Shown: in pieces, positions 36,473 through 47,011 of the stretch
Position numbering within the stretch: the stretch's first letter is position 1
How the letters are laid out: every line of letters starts with the position of its first letter
NCBI RefSeq assembly: GCF_020740535.1
Contig: NZ_CP082362.1
Span: 310,001-374,000, forward strand
Direction of reading: 5' to 3'
Origin: Streptomyces profundus
GTDB lineage: Bacteria; Actinomycetota; Actinomycetes; Streptomycetales; Streptomycetaceae
Length of the DNA: 64,000 bases
Position numbers and translations under genes: made by a program
Notes under the pieces: model-generated
Told to the model about the DNA's origin: nothing
Database searches by the model: none
What the model saw: the letters and a program-made list of their open reading frames with translations, nothing else

Positions 36473-37653
36473 CTGACCTCCAGATTGGCGAGATAGCCGG
36501 TGACGTTCCGGCGGGTCTCGACGACGTTGTCGCCGCCGAACTTCTCCGCGACCGCGTCGGCGAGCACCAGCGCGACCATCGCCTCGGCCACGATGCCGGC
36601 GGCCGGCACCGCGCAGACGTCCGAACGCTGGTGGTGGGCCCTGGTGGTCTCGCCGGTGGCGACATCCACCGTGGCCAGCGCCCTGGGCACCGTTGCGATC
36701 GGCTTCATCGCGGCGCGCACCCGCAGCGGCTCGCCGGTGGAGAGCCCGCCCTCGGTGCCGCCGGAGCGCCCGGAGGAGCGACGGATGCCGTCGGGGGTGG
36801 AGACGATCTCGTCGTGCGCCATCGAGCCGGGGACCCGGGCCAGACCGAAGCCGTCGCCCAGCTCCACGCCCTTGATGGCCTGGATGCCCATCAGGGCACC
36901 GGCCAGCCGGGCGTCGAGACGGCGGTCCCAGTGCACATGGGAGCCCAGGCCGACGGGGGCACCGTAGGCGAGCACCTCGACGACGCCGCCCAGGGTGTCG
37001 CCGTCCTTGTGCGCCTGGTCGATCTCGGCGACCATCGCCGCGCCGGCCGCCGCGTCGAGGCAGCGCACCGGGTCGGCGTCCAGCGCGGTGACGTCCTCGG
37101 GGCGGGGCAGCAGGCCCTGCGGCGCCTGGGCGGCGCCCAGCTCCACGACATGCGAGACGATCTCGATGCCGGCGGTCTCCCGCAGGTAGGAGCGGGCCAC
37201 CGCGCCGAGCGCGACCCGGGCGGCGGTCTCCCGCGCCGAGGCCCGCTCCAGGATCGGGCGGGCGTCGTCCACCCCGTACTTCTGCATGCCGGCCAGGTCG
37301 GCGTGGCCGGGCCTGGGGCGGGTGAGGGGGGCGTTGCGGCCCAGCTCGGCCAGCTCCGCCGGATCCACCGGATCGGCGGCCATCACCTTCTCCCACTTGG
37401 GCCACTCGGTGTTGCCGACCATGACCGCCACCGGGGAGCCGAGGGTCAGCCCGTGGCGGACGCCGCCGATGAAGGTGACCTCGTCCCGCTCGAACTTCAT
37501 CCGCGCGCCCCGGCCGTAGCCGAGGCGCCGGCGGGCCAGGGCGTCGGCGACCAGGTCGGTGGTGATCGGCACCCCGGCGGGCAGCCCCTCCAACGTCGCG
37601 ACCAGTGCGGGGCCGTGTGACTCCCCCGCGGTCAGCCAGCGCAGCCTGCTCAA
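36469..37653 (-). CDS. aroC: Chorismate synthase
   Basis: 394 residues. FMN-dependent last step to chorismate. Family signatures: [42 protein letters not shown] and [20 protein letters not shown]. The start codon is TTG at 37653 with GAGGAG five bases upstream and gives the standard [14 protein letters not shown] beginning. First gene of the tightly packed aroC-aroK-aroB-aroQ group. Confidence 0.97.
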
Positions 37654-37761
37654 CGGTGCTCCTCGGATGTTCGACCCTGCGTGTCGCCCTCGATCTTGCC
37701 ACGTTCGGCGGAGTGGGCCGTGCTCCGTCTGCCCCGCGAGACACCGCTGGTCGGACGCGGG

Positions 37762-38598
37762 TCAGCCGGCGGCCAGGGCGGCCTCCCCGGCGGCCCGCAT
37801 CGCGGCCAGCGGGGCGGGGGCGAGGCCGGTCATCGACTCGACCTGGCAGACCGCCTGGTGGACCAGCAGGTCGAGCCCGCCGACGACCTGCCCGCCGGCG
37901 GCCGACCAGGCGGCGGCGAGCCGGGTGGGCCACGGCTCGTACAGGACGTCGAAGAGGACCCCGGGGGTGGCCGGCACCGCGTCGGCGAGCGCGTCGGTGG
38001 CGCCGACCGGGGTGGTGGCGACGACGAGCGGCGCGGACAGCGCCCGCGCCGCCTCGCCCCAGCCGGTGGTGGTCACCCGGACGCCGAGCCGCTCGCCCCA
38101 GGAGCGCATCTCGGCGGCCCTGGCCTCGGTGCGGACGCAGGCCGTGACCTCCTGGGCGCCGAGCCGCCCCAGCGCGGAGAGCGCGGACGAGGCGGTGGCC
38201 CCGGCGCCCAGCACGGTGGCCCGTTCGACGCGGGTCACGCCGCGTTCGGCGAGCGCGGCCACCATGCCGGGGATGTCCGTGTTGTCGCCGACGGCGCGCC
38301 CGTCGTCGGTGAACACCACGGTGTTCACGGCCGAGACGGAGTCGGCGGTGTCGCTGATCTCGTCCAACAGCGGCAGGACGGCGCGCTTGAGCGGCATGGT
38401 CAGCGAGAGGCCGGCCCACTCGGGGCCCAACCCGCCGAGGAATTCGGCCAGTTCGTCCTCGCCGACCTCGAACCTGCCGTACTGCCAGTCGGTGAGGCCC
38501 AGCGCCTGGTAGGCGGCCCGATGCAGCGCCGGGGAGAGGGAGTGCGCGATCGGGGAGCCGAGCACGGCGGCCCTGCGGGGCGGTCGCGGCCCGGTCAT
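37762..38598 (-). CDS. aroE: Shikimate dehydrogenase
   Basis: 278 residues. Substrate-binding VLGSPIAHSLSPALHRAAYQ, the catalytic lysine in SLTMPLKRAVLP, and a C-terminal NADP Rossmann fold (ATVLGAGATASSALSAL). Reduces 3-dehydroshikimate. ATG at 38598 overlaps mltG by 4 nt; a 108-bp gap precedes aroC. Confidence 0.95.
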   Translation of the reverse strand: MTGPRPPRRAAVLGSPIAHSLSPALHRAAYQALGLTDWQYGRFEVGEDELAEFLGGLGPEWAGLSLTMPLKRAVLPLLDEISDTADSVSAVNTVVFTDDGRAVGDNTDIPGMVAALAERGVTRVERATVLGAGATASSALSALGRLGAQEVTACVRTEARAAEMRSWGERLGVRVTTTGWGEAARALSAPLVVATTPVGATDALADAVPATPGVLFDVLYEPWPTRLAAAWSAAGGQVVGGLDLLVHQAVCQVESMTGLAPAPLAAMRAAGEAALAAG

Positions 38599-40682
38599 TC
38601 GTCGGCCTCCTCGCGGGCCCGCCGCTGGACCTCGTTGAAGTCGTCGACGTTGCGCTCGTGTTCGACGTCGTCGGCGGTGAACCGGGTGTCGCCCGGCTCC
38701 ACGGTGACGAAGAACAGCCAGTCGCCCTCGGTGGGGTTGAGCGCCGCCTCCAGCGCCTGGTGGCCCGGGTTGTCGATCGGGCCCGGCGGCAGACCGAACT
38801 CCTCATAGGTGTTGTACGGCGAGTCCACCCCGATGTCGTCGAGGGTGACGTCCAGGGTCGACCGGCCCAGCGCGTAGTTGACGGTGGAGTCGAACTGGAG
38901 CTTCATGTCGATCTCCAGGCGGTTGTAGATCACCCGGGAGACCTTGCCGAACTCGTCGTCCTCCTGGGCCTCGGCCTGGATCAGCGAGGCGATGGTCAGC
39001 ACCTCGCGGGGGGTGCGGTCGAGCTGTTCGGCGGCCGTCTCCAGGCTGATCCCCTCGAACTCGGCCTCGGCGCGCTCGACCATCTGCGTCAGCAGATCCT
39101 CCGGCGTGGTCTCGCCGCCGACGTCGTACCTGGCGGGGAAGAGGAAGCCCTCCGGATCGCCCTCGGCCCACTCCGGCAGGCCGATGGTGCCGGACTCGGC
39201 GACGTCCTCTGTGGTGCCCTCCGCCAACTCCAGGCGCTCGTCGATCATCGCGTAGATGTCGGTGGCCCGCCTGCCCTCGGGGATGGTCAGCACGTTGAGC
39301 GCCGAGGGGTCGGTGAGCGCGGCGACGGCGGCCTCGGCCGACATCTGCTGGCGCAGCGTGTAGACCCCGGGCTGGATCTGCGCCTCGGCGGCCTCGGCCG
39401 CCTCGACGAAGGCGTCGTGGCTCTTGACCACATCGGCCTCCTTGAGGATGTTGCCCATCTGGGAGAGCACGGCCCCGGCCGGGATCTCGACCTGGACCTC
39501 GCCCTGTCCCTCGCCCTCGTAGTCGGGCGCGGGGCCGAACCGGTCCTGGTAGAACTGGTAGCCGTACCAGCCGACGCCGCCGATGCCGCCGATCACCACG
39601 GCGGCGAGCAGCAGGCAGCCACAGCCCTTGCGTCGGCCCGATCTGCCCTCCCCGCGCCGCCCCTCGCCGTCGTCGGCGCCGTCGCGGTCGTCGTCATCGT
39701 CGCCGTCGCGGCGGAAGAAGTCGGACTCGCCCTGGTCGGGCCCTGGATCCCAGCCGGTCTCCGGGTCCGGCCCGGGTTCTGGCTCCCCGGCGCGGGCGCG
39801 GGGCACGCGCACGGCGTCCATCGCCTGGGTGGCGCCCTGGGGTTCGCCGGGATACCCACCGGGGTGATCGCCGGGATACTCGCCGGGACGGGGCTGCCCG
39901 CCCTGTTCGTGCGGGGTGAACCCCTGCTGGCCCGGCGGGGAGAGGTCGGAGTGGGCGGCCCGCGGGTCGACGTAGCCGCCGCGGGCGCCCGTGTCGTAGC
40001 CGGCGGCCTGGTAGCCGCCGGTGTCGTAGGAGGCGCTCTGGTACCCGCCGGTGTCATAGCCGCCGGTCTGGTAACCGCCGGTCTGGTAGCCCCCGGTGTC
40101 GTACTCGCCGGAGGAGTAGGCGCCGGTCTCGTAGGAGCCTCCGCCGTAGGAGCCGCCATAGCCGGCGTCGCCCTGCTGACCGCCGCCTTCGTACGGGCCG
40201 GCCCCGTAACCGCCGCTCCCCTGCGGGGAGTTGCCGCCCTGAGCGCCCTGAGTGCCGTGGGCGCCCTGGTCGTAGGGGCCCTGCGGATAGCCGCCGGTGT
40301 CGTAGCCGCCCTGCTGGTAGCCCTGCTGGTGGGCTCCGCCCTGTCCCTGACCCTGGCCCTGGCCGTAGGGATCCGCCTGATGGGACTGCCCGCTCGCGTC
40401 CCAACCCCCCTGCCCCTGACCCGGGTAGGACGGATCCTGGTACGACGGATCCTGGTAGCCGGGGTTCTGATAGGACGGATCCGGGTAGGACGGGTCCTGG
40501 TACCCCTGCTGGGGCTGGCCCTGCGGTGCCTGGCCGCCATACGCGTCCCAGGACTCGGCCCCCGCCCGCGGTGCCGGATGCCGACCGTGCGGGTCGTACC
40601 CCTCGGGCCAGTTCTGGTCACCGTGCGCCGGGTCGTCCGGGTACCACGGTTCGGAGCCGGCGCCCCGGCCGTAATCAGTCAT
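38595..40682 (-). CDS. mltG: Endolytic peptidoglycan transglycosylase MltG (YceG-like) with a long repetitive N-terminus
   Basis: 695 residues. About 350 N-terminal residues are Gly/Gln/Tyr/Asp/Pro rich, with two repeat styles: (Q/Y)DPSYP-type units near residues 75-100 and YDTGGYQ/YQTGGYQ units near 190-250. One transmembrane helix follows (about 354-376; GCLLLAAVVIGGIGGVGWYG). The extracytoplasmic YceG domain then shows the catalytic region LTIASLIQAEAQEDDEFGKV. It cleaves nascent glycan strands. ATG at 40682. The cytoplasmic tail is far longer than in proteobacterial MltG. Confidence 0.92.
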   Translation of the reverse strand: MTDYGRGAGSEPWYPDDPAHGDQNWPEGYDPHGRHPAPRAGAESWDAYGGQAPQGQPQQGYQDPSYPDPSYQNPGYQDPSYQDPSYPGQGQGGWDASGQSHQADPYGQGQGQGQGGAHQQGYQQGGYDTGGYPQGPYDQGAHGTQGAQGGNSPQGSGGYGAGPYEGGGQQGDAGYGGSYGGGSYETGAYSSGEYDTGGYQTGGYQTGGYDTGGYQSASYDTGGYQAAGYDTGARGGYVDPRAAHSDLSPPGQQGFTPHEQGGQPRPGEYPGDHPGGYPGEPQGATQAMDAVRVPRARAGEPEPGPDPETGWDPGPDQGESDFFRRDGDDDDDRDGADDGEGRRGEGRSGRRKGCGCLLLAAVVIGGIGGVGWYGYQFYQDRFGPAPDYEGEGQGEVQVEIPAGAVLSQMGNILKEADVVKSHDAFVEAAEAAEAQIQPGVYTLRQQMSAEAAVAALTDPSALNVLTIPEGRRATDIYAMIDERLELAEGTTEDVAESGTIGLPEWAEGDPEGFLFPARYDVGGETTPEDLLTQMVERAEAEFEGISLETAAEQLDRTPREVLTIASLIQAEAQEDDEFGKVSRVIYNRLEIDMKLQFDSTVNYALGRSTLDVTLDDIGVDSPYNTYEEFGLPPGPIDNPGHQALEAALNPTEGDWLFFVTVEPGDTRFTADDVEHERNVDDFNEVQRRAREEADE

Positions 40683-40765
40683 CGATCCCCTTGTGCAGCA
40701 GGTGGCAGCCCCGTACCCCCCGTGCAGCAAACTGCCATGTCGCGCGGAACGTTACCGTATCGCGA

Positions 40766-41230
40766 TCAGACAACCACTTCGACGCACTGCCCCGGTGGCC
40801 GGCCCGCACCGCGCTCCGTCTCCAGCGCGGACTGGAGGATCACCACGGCCGCCGCCTGGTCGATGCGCGACCTGCCCTTCTTCGACGAGACGCCGGAGGA
40901 ACGCATGTCCCTGGCGGCGCTCACCGTGGACATCCGCTCGTCCACCAACCGCACCGGAAGCGGCGCCACTCGGCGGGCCAGCCGCCCGGCGAACGTCCGC
41001 ACCCGGTTCGCCGCCGGGCCCTCGCGTCCGTTGAGCGAGCGCGGGAGCCCGACGACGACCTCGATCGGCTCGTACTCGGCGACCAGTTGGTCAAGACGCC
41101 GTTCGGCGGCCGGCAGATCGCGCCCCGGCACCGTCTCGACCGGGGTGGCGAGCAGCCCGTCGGGGTCGCAGGAGGCGACCCCGATCCTGGCCTCGCCGAC
41201 ATCGATCGCCAGCCGCCTGCCACGTCGCAT
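40766..41230 (-). CDS. ruvX: Putative Holliday junction resolvase / pre-16S rRNA nuclease YqgF
   Basis: 154 residues, RNase H-like fold. RRLAIDVGEARIGVASCDPDG carries the first catalytic aspartate, IEVVVGLPRSLNGREGPAA the second region, VRLVDERMSTVSA the glutamate, and DQAAAVVILQSALE the last aspartate. ATG at 41230 shares one base with the alaS stop (TGATG). Confidence 0.94.
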   Translation of the reverse strand: MRRGRRLAIDVGEARIGVASCDPDGLLATPVETVPGRDLPAAERRLDQLVAEYEPIEVVVGLPRSLNGREGPAANRVRTFAGRLARRVAPLPVRLVDERMSTVSAARDMRSSGVSSKKGRSRIDQAAAVVILQSALETERGAGRPPGQCVEVVV

Positions 41231-43899
41231 CAGGCGGCGTCCGCGACCAGGCGCTCCACGGCGGCCAGCGCCTCGTCGACGGCCGCCGGGTCCTGGCCGC
41301 CGCCCTGCGCCACATCGGGCTTGCCGCCCCCGCCGCCGCCGAGCGCCTTGGCCGCGGCGCGCACCAGATCGCCCGCCTTCAACCCGCGTTCCCTGGCCGC
41401 CTCGTTGGTGGCCACCACGGTCAGCGGGCGGCCCGAGACCACCGTGAACAGGGCGACCACGGCCGGCCGATCGCCGGCCAGCCGCCCGCGCACGTCCAGC
41501 ACGAGCTTGCGCAGGTCGTCCGCCGCGGTGCCGTCCGGCACCCGGCCGCTGGCCAGCGCGACGCCCCGGACGTCCCTGGCGCCGGCGGCCAGCCCGGCGG
41601 CGGCCTGGAGGACCTTCTCGGCGCGGAACCGCTCGATCTCCTTCTCGGCCTCCTTGAGGCGGCCGAGCATCCCCGAGATCCGCTCGGGCAGCTCCTCCGG
41701 CCGGCCCTTGACCAGGTCGGTCAGCTGGGCGACGACGGTGTGCTCGCGGGCCAGGAAGTGGTAGGCGTCCACCCCCACCAGGGCCTCGACGCGCCGCACC
41801 CCCGACCCGATGGAGGACTCGCCCAGCAGCTTGACCAGGCCGAGTTGCGCGGTGTTGTGCACATGGGTGCCGCCGCACAGCTCCTTGGAGTAGTCGCCGA
41901 TGGTGACCACCCGGACGCGATCGCCGTACTTCTCGCCGAACTCGGCGATGGCGCCCTGCTTCCTGGCCTCGTCCATCGACATCACCTCGGCGGTGACGTC
42001 GAGTTCACGGCTGAGCACCTCGTTGATCTTCTGCTCCACGTCGGCGAGCACGCTGCCCGGCACGGCGGCCGGGGAGCCGAAGTCGAAGCGAAAGCGCCCC
42101 GGGGCGTTCTCCGAGCCCGCCTGCGCGGCGCTGGGGCCCAGCGCGTCGCGCAGCGCCCGGTGGGTGAGGTGGGTGGCGCTGTGCGCGCGGGCGATGGCCC
42201 GGCGCCGGCGCACGTCGATCTCGCACTCGACGCCGGCGCCCACGCCGATCTCGCCGACCAGCACCACGCCCCGGTGGGCGATCACCCCCGGCACCGGCTG
42301 CTGGACGTCGCGCACCTCGACGACCGCGCCGGACGCGGTCCTGATCCGCCCGGTGTCGGCGAGCTGACCGCCGCCCTCGGCGTAGAACGGGGTGCGGGTG
42401 AGCACCACCTCGACCTCGTCGCCCTCCACCGCGACCGGCGAGGGAGCGGCGTCCACCAGCAGGCCGACCACCTCGGACTCGCCGCTGGTCGACGTGTAGC
42501 CGACGAACTCCGAAGGCCCCGCGGCGTCGGCGAACTCGCGGTAGGCGGTCAGGTCGGCGTGGCCCTGCTTCTTGGCCCTGGCGTCGGCCTTGGCCCGTTC
42601 CCGCTGCTCGCGCATCAGCCGGCGGAACCCGGACTCGTCCACGGACAGGCCCTGCTCGGCGGCCATCTCCAGGGTCAGGTCGATCGGGAAGCCCCAGGTG
42701 TCGTGGAGCAGGAACGCCTGCTCGCCGGCGAGCACCCGCCCGCCGGCGGCCCTGGTCTCGGTGACGGCGGTGTCCAGGATGTTGGTGCCGGCCTTGAGCG
42801 TCTTGAGGAACGCGGCCTCCTCGGCCAGCGCGACGGTCTCGATCCGCTCGCGGTCCGTGCGCAGCTCCGGGTACTGCTCGCCCATGCTGCCGATCACGGT
42901 GTCCACCAGCTCGCCCACCACCGGCTCGGTGGCGCCCAGCAGCCGCATGTTGCGGATGGCCCGCCGCATGATGCGGCGGAGCACATAGCCGCGCCCCTCG
43001 TTGCCGGGGGTGACGCCGTCGCCGATGAGCATCACGGAGGTGCGCATGTGGTCGGCGACCACCCGCAGCGAGACATCGCTGCTCTCCGCCGTGCCGTAGG
43101 AGACGTCGGTGAGGGCGGCGGCCTTGTCGATCACCACCCGCAGGGTGTCCGTCTCGAACATGTTGTGGACGTCCTGGAGCACCATCGCCAGGCGTTCCAG
43201 GCCGAGCCCGGTGTCGATGTTCTGGGCCGGCAGGTCCCCGATGATCGGGAAGTCCTCCTTGCCCTCCCCCGGGCCGCGCTCGTACTGCATGAACACGAGG
43301 TTCCACAGCTCGACATAGCGCTCCTCGTTGACCTCGGGACCGCCCTCGGGGCCGAACGCGGGGCCCCGGTCGTAGTTGATCTCCGAGCAGGGGCCGCAGG
43401 GTCCCGGCACGCCCATGGACCAGAAGTTGGGGCCCTTGCCGAGCCGTTGCACCCGCTCGGCCGGCACCCCGACCCCCTCGGTCCAGATGCGGTACGCCTC
43501 GTCGTCCTCCAGATAGACCGTGATCCACAGCCGCTCGGGGTCGAGGCCGTAACCGCCCTCGGCCTGGGAGGTGGTGAGCAGCTCCCAGGCCAGCGTGATG
43601 GCCTGTTCCTTGAAGTAGTCGCCGAACGAGAAGTTGCCGCACATCTGGAAGAACGTGCCGTGCCTGGTGGTCTTGCCGACCTCCTCGATGTCCGGCGTGC
43701 GGACGCACTTCTGGACGCTGACCGCCCGCCGGTACGGCGGGGTGGCCTCGCCCAGGAAGTAGGGCTTGAACGGCACCATGCCGGCGGGGACCAGCAGCAG
43801 CGTCGGGTCGTCCGCGATCAGCGATGCCGAGGGCACCACGGAGTGCCCACGCTTCTCGAAGAAGCTCAGCCAGCGGCGGCGGATTTCAGCCGACTCCAT
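41230..43899 (-). CDS. alaS: Alanyl-tRNA synthetase
   Basis: 889 residues, full length. Class-II catalytic core at the N-terminus ([20 protein letters not shown]), editing domain with zinc-binding [11 protein letters not shown] near 571 and CGGTHVHNT near 671, and a C-terminal C-Ala domain. ATG at 43899 overlaps the upstream stop by one base. The alaS-ruvX-mltG-aroE order is typical of actinobacteria. Confidence 0.98.
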   Translation of the reverse strand: MESAEIRRRWLSFFEKRGHSVVPSASLIADDPTLLLVPAGMVPFKPYFLGEATPPYRRAVSVQKCVRTPDIEEVGKTTRHGTFFQMCGNFSFGDYFKEQAITLAWELLTTSQAEGGYGLDPERLWITVYLEDDEAYRIWTEGVGVPAERVQRLGKGPNFWSMGVPGPCGPCSEINYDRGPAFGPEGGPEVNEERYVELWNLVFMQYERGPGEGKEDFPIIGDLPAQNIDTGLGLERLAMVLQDVHNMFETDTLRVVIDKAAALTDVSYGTAESSDVSLRVVADHMRTSVMLIGDGVTPGNEGRGYVLRRIMRRAIRNMRLLGATEPVVGELVDTVIGSMGEQYPELRTDRERIETVALAEEAAFLKTLKAGTNILDTAVTETRAAGGRVLAGEQAFLLHDTWGFPIDLTLEMAAEQGLSVDESGFRRLMREQRERAKADARAKKQGHADLTAYREFADAAGPSEFVGYTSTSGESEVVGLLVDAAPSPVAVEGDEVEVVLTRTPFYAEGGGQLADTGRIRTASGAVVEVRDVQQPVPGVIAHRGVVLVGEIGVGAGVECEIDVRRRRAIARAHSATHLTHRALRDALGPSAAQAGSENAPGRFRFDFGSPAAVPGSVLADVEQKINEVLSRELDVTAEVMSMDEARKQGAIAEFGEKYGDRVRVVTIGDYSKELCGGTHVHNTAQLGLVKLLGESSIGSGVRRVEALVGVDAYHFLAREHTVVAQLTDLVKGRPEELPERISGMLGRLKEAEKEIERFRAEKVLQAAAGLAAGARDVRGVALASGRVPDGTAADDLRKLVLDVRGRLAGDRPAVVALFTVVSGRPLTVVATNEAARERGLKAGDLVRAAAKALGGGGGGKPDVAQGGGQDPAAVDEALAAVERLVADAA

Positions 43900-44237
43900 C
43901 AGAGGTCCTCATTTCCGGTCGGTCGGAACGGTCGGGTCGGTCCGGTCAGGTGCGGGGCCGCGTCCAGCGGCGCGCGGCGGGGCGCGGGCGGCAGGGCGCG
44001 GTCGGGCGGCTCGGCGGTCAGGCCGAGCGCGTCGTTCAGCTCAGTCTCCCGCTCGGCCATGCCGTCACGCACGTCCAGGGCGAAGCCGCGCAGCCGGTGC
44101 CCGGTGGCGACGGCCCGGTCGGCGGCTCGGGCGGCGAGGCTCTCCGGGGTGAGTTGACGCAGCTTGCGCTGGACCCGGGTGGTGGCCCAGACGCCCGCCG
44201 CGGCACCGGTGGTGAACCAGAACACGCGACGCATCAT
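43899..44237 (-). CDS. Small conserved membrane-associated protein (DUF6167-like)
   Basis: 112 residues. A hydrophobic N-terminus ([16 protein letters not shown]) followed by an amphipathic helix ([21 protein letters not shown]) and a proline-rich tail. This is a small Streptomyces family always seen upstream of alaS; function unknown. ATG at 44237 overlaps the DUF948 gene by 4 nt and its stop touches the alaS start. Confidence 0.82.
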   Translation of the reverse strand: MMRRVFWFTTGAAAGVWATTRVQRKLRQLTPESLAARAADRAVATGHRLRGFALDVRDGMAERETELNDALGLTAEPPDRALPPAPRRAPLDAAPHLTGPTRPFRPTGNEDL

Positions 44238-44674
44238 CGGGTCTCGGTCCTTCCTGAACGCTGTCCTGGACGCTGGCCGGCACGCCGGCGGCGGGGAACG
44301 GGCACCACGCGCGGCTCCTGGGCCGGCGCACCGCGTCGGCCCAGGGCCCGGCGCACCGCGTAGCCGAAGGCCGCGACCTTCACCAGGGGCCCGCCGAAGG
44401 TGCTGGCCACCGTCGTGGAGAGGGCCGAGGCGTTGGCGGTGACATCGCGCACGTCGGCGGTGATGTGGTCGACCTGCTCCAGCTGGGTCTGGGCGCTGCG
44501 CACGGTCCGCGACGCCTCCCCCAGCAACGGGACCACCTGCTCGGTGACCGAGCCGACCAGCTCCGTCGCCGCCCGCAGCGTCCGGGCCAACCGGTACAGC
44601 ACCACGGCGAGGAACGAGACCAGGATCGCCCAGAAGACGGCCACCAGCAGGCCGGCCACTTCTCCACCGGACAC
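44234..44674 (-). CDS. DUF948 membrane protein
   Basis: 146 residues. One transmembrane helix (VAGLLVAVFWAILVSFLAVVLYRLA) and a long helical region (TLRAATELVGSVTEQVVPLLGEA...) resembling methyl-accepting or coiled-coil stalks, then a basic tail. DUF948 proteins are widespread in Gram-positive bacteria without a settled role. GTG start at 44674. First gene of the DUF948-DUF6167-alaS-ruvX unit. Confidence 0.85.
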   Translation of the reverse strand: MSGGEVAGLLVAVFWAILVSFLAVVLYRLARTLRAATELVGSVTEQVVPLLGEASRTVRSAQTQLEQVDHITADVRDVTANASALSTTVASTFGGPLVKVAAFGYAVRRALGRRGAPAQEPRVVPVPRRRRAGQRPGQRSGRTETR

Positions 44675-44842
44675 GAACGCACCGCTTCCCTCGGATGGGT
44701 AGTTTTGCCGCCCCGAGGTCGACGGGCGGCCAGCGGAGATGGCGCCTCGTACCGCGCTCGACGGCAGGTCCGAACCCTATCGCGCTCCCCGCTCGCGCTC
44801 GTACCGCAATCCTCCGCGTCTGCCAAGAGGCACCGCCGACAA

Positions 44843-44872
44843 TTGTACGTTCTGCTTACCTACGCGTACCCT
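44843..44872 (+). promoter_or_regulatory. Promoter of the NB-ARC/TPR gene, suggesting a leaderless mRNA
   Basis: TTGTAC (44843-44848), an 18-bp spacer, TACCCT (44867-44872). The ATG at 44882 is only ten bases beyond the -10, and no Shine-Dalgarno is visible, so transcription would start at or next to the start codon. The segment is AT-richer than its surroundings. Confidence 0.6.
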
Positions 44873-44881
44873 GCGTGTCTT

Positions 44882-47011
44882 ATGCGAGGCTTTCAGGGGT
44901 CCGAGCCTCCGGCTCGGGAAACGGCTCGGGGGGCTGCGCGGGCAGGCAACCTCCCCGCGGAGTTGACCAGGTTCATCGGGAGGAGCGCCGAAGTCAGCGC
45001 GCTCACCTCGGCGTTGACCGACGACCGGCTGGTGACCGTCACGGGAGTCGGGGGGGTGGGCAAGTCCCGCTGCGCGCTCCAGGCGGCACGGCTGTTGCAG
45101 GAACGCTTCTGCGATGGCGTCTGGCTGGTCGAGCTGGCCGGCCTGCGCGATCCCGAACTGCTGGAACACGCCGTGGTCGAGGCGCTGGGCGTCACCGACC
45201 AGTCGAGCCGCCCACCGTTGACCGTCCTGCTCGAACAGCTCGCCGGACGCCGGATGTTGCTGGTGCTCGACGGCGTCGAGCACCTGGTGGAGCCGACCGC
45301 CGCGCTGGCCCACGAGCTGCTGCGGCGAGTGCCCGGGCTGCGCGTCCTGGCCACCGGACGCCGTCCGCTGGGCGTCGCTGGCGAGCGGCTCTACCCGTTG
45401 GCGCCGATGACGGCGCCGGGCCCCGCGGCCGGTGCCGAGGCCGCCAGGGTCCCGCTCGGCGAGGCGGCCTGGCTCTTCGCCGACCGCGCCACCGCCGTGC
45501 TCCCCGGGTTCGCCGTCACCGACGACAACCGCCGGGTGGTCGCCGAGCTGTGCCACCGCCTCGACGGCATCCCCCTGGCCCTTGAGCTGGCCGCCGGCCG
45601 GCTGCGGACCCTCTCCCTGGAACAGACCCTGCAACGGCTCGACGACCGGTTCCGGCTGCTGGTCGGCGGCAGCCGGGGCGCGCCGCCGCAACACCAGACG
45701 CTGCGCACCGCGATGGGCTGGAGCCACGAGCTGTGCACCCCGCAGCAGCGGCTGCTGTGGGCCCGACTCTCGGTCTTCGCCGGCCACTTCGACCTGGAGG
45801 CCGCCGAGTACGTCTGCTCGGGCCCCGACCTGCCGGCCGACGAGGTGCTCGACGTGCTCACCGAACTCGTCGCCCAGTCGGTCGTCAGCCGGGAGGAGGC
45901 CCCCTCGGGGGTGCGCTACCGGATACTCGACACGGTCCGCGCCTACGGCGCCGACTGGCTGTCCGCCACCGGTGACAGCGACCGGCTGCGCCGCCGCCAC
46001 CGGGACTGGTGCACCGGTCTGGTCACGTGGTGCGAACTGGAGTGGTTCAGCCCGCGCCAGTCCGAGGTGGCTTGCCGCATCCACGACGAACTGCCCAACC
46101 TGCGGGCCGCGTTCGAGTTCGCCCTGGAGGAGGACGAGGACGCCAGGTTCGGGCTCTACCTCGCCGCGACGCTCTGGTTCTGCTGGGTGGCCTGCGGCCG
46201 ACTCGCCGAGGGCCGCCACTGGTTGGACCGCGCGCTGGCCCTCGGCACCGACCACGAGGACACCCGGCTGCGCGCGCTGTGGGTCGTGGGCTATGTCGCG
46301 GTGCTCCAGGGGGACACCGTGGCCGCGCTCACGGCCCTCCACGAGTGCCGGGAGGCCGCCGAACGCACGGGCAACGCGCGGGCCGTCGCGTACTCGATAC
46401 ACCTCAGCGGCTGCCTGGCGCTGATCAACGACGAGACGGACGAGGCCGAGACGCTGCTGCGGACGGCCCTGCGGCAGTACGACGAGATCGGCGAACTCAA
46501 CAGCAACGTGCTGATGGGGCAGGTGGAGTTGGCGATGGCGCTGGCCTTCAAGGGCGATATCGCCGGCGCGGCCTCGCTCTGCGAGCAGGTGCGGGACATC
46601 TGCGAGGAGCACGGCGAGCAGTGGGCCCGCTCGTACGCGCTGCACGTCCTCGGGTTCGCGGCGTGGAACCAGGGCGACACGGCGGCGGCCCGGGAGATCC
46701 TGGAGGAGTCGCTGCCGGTGAACTACGCCTTCCGCGACCTGGTGGGCACGGTGTTCGCGCTTGAGCTGCTGGCCGGGATCACGGCCAGCGAGGGCGACGC
46801 GGTCGAGGCGGCCGTGCTCCAGGGCGCGGCGGCCCGGCTGTGGCGTTCGGTGGGGATGCCCCTCTTCGGCTCCGAGTACTTCAACGATCCCCACAACCGC
46901 AGCGCCCGCGAGGTCGTGGAACGGCTCGGCAAGGCACGGTTCAGCGAATGCCTCCGCGAGGGCGAACGCCTCGACACCGACGCCGCCGTCGCCCGCGCCC
47001 TCCGCCGCTGA
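44882..47011 (+). CDS. NB-ARC/AfsR-like STAND ATPase with TPR repeats, no DNA-binding domain
   Basis: 709 residues. Linker with LPAELTRFIGRSAEVSALTSAL, then an NB-ARC module: Walker A GVGGVGKSRCAL near residue 57, Walker B RRMLLVLDGVEHLV, RVLATGRRPLGVAGE, and GIPLALELAAGRLRTLS, and a winged-helix region (MGWSHELCTPQQRLLWARLS). The C-terminal half is helical TPR-like (ALTALHECREAAERTGNARAV, then GDTAAAREILEESL). The N-terminal SARP domain of AfsR and the C-terminal LuxR HTH of related regulators are both missing. Probably an ATP-switched scaffold. Not part of the flanking conserved core. Confidence 0.85.
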   Translation: MRGFQGSEPPARETARGAARAGNLPAELTRFIGRSAEVSALTSALTDDRLVTVTGVGGVGKSRCALQAARLLQERFCDGVWLVELAGLRDPELLEHAVVEALGVTDQSSRPPLTVLLEQLAGRRMLLVLDGVEHLVEPTAALAHELLRRVPGLRVLATGRRPLGVAGERLYPLAPMTAPGPAAGAEAARVPLGEAAWLFADRATAVLPGFAVTDDNRRVVAELCHRLDGIPLALELAAGRLRTLSLEQTLQRLDDRFRLLVGGSRGAPPQHQTLRTAMGWSHELCTPQQRLLWARLSVFAGHFDLEAAEYVCSGPDLPADEVLDVLTELVAQSVVSREEAPSGVRYRILDTVRAYGADWLSATGDSDRLRRRHRDWCTGLVTWCELEWFSPRQSEVACRIHDELPNLRAAFEFALEEDEDARFGLYLAATLWFCWVACGRLAEGRHWLDRALALGTDHEDTRLRALWVVGYVAVLQGDTVAALTALHECREAAERTGNARAVAYSIHLSGCLALINDETDEAETLLRTALRQYDEIGELNSNVLMGQVELAMALAFKGDIAGAASLCEQVRDICEEHGEQWARSYALHVLGFAAWNQGDTAAAREILEESLPVNYAFRDLVGTVFALELLAGITASEGDAVEAAVLQGAAARLWRSVGMPLFGSEYFNDPHNRSAREVVERLGKARFSECLREGERLDTDAAVARALRR

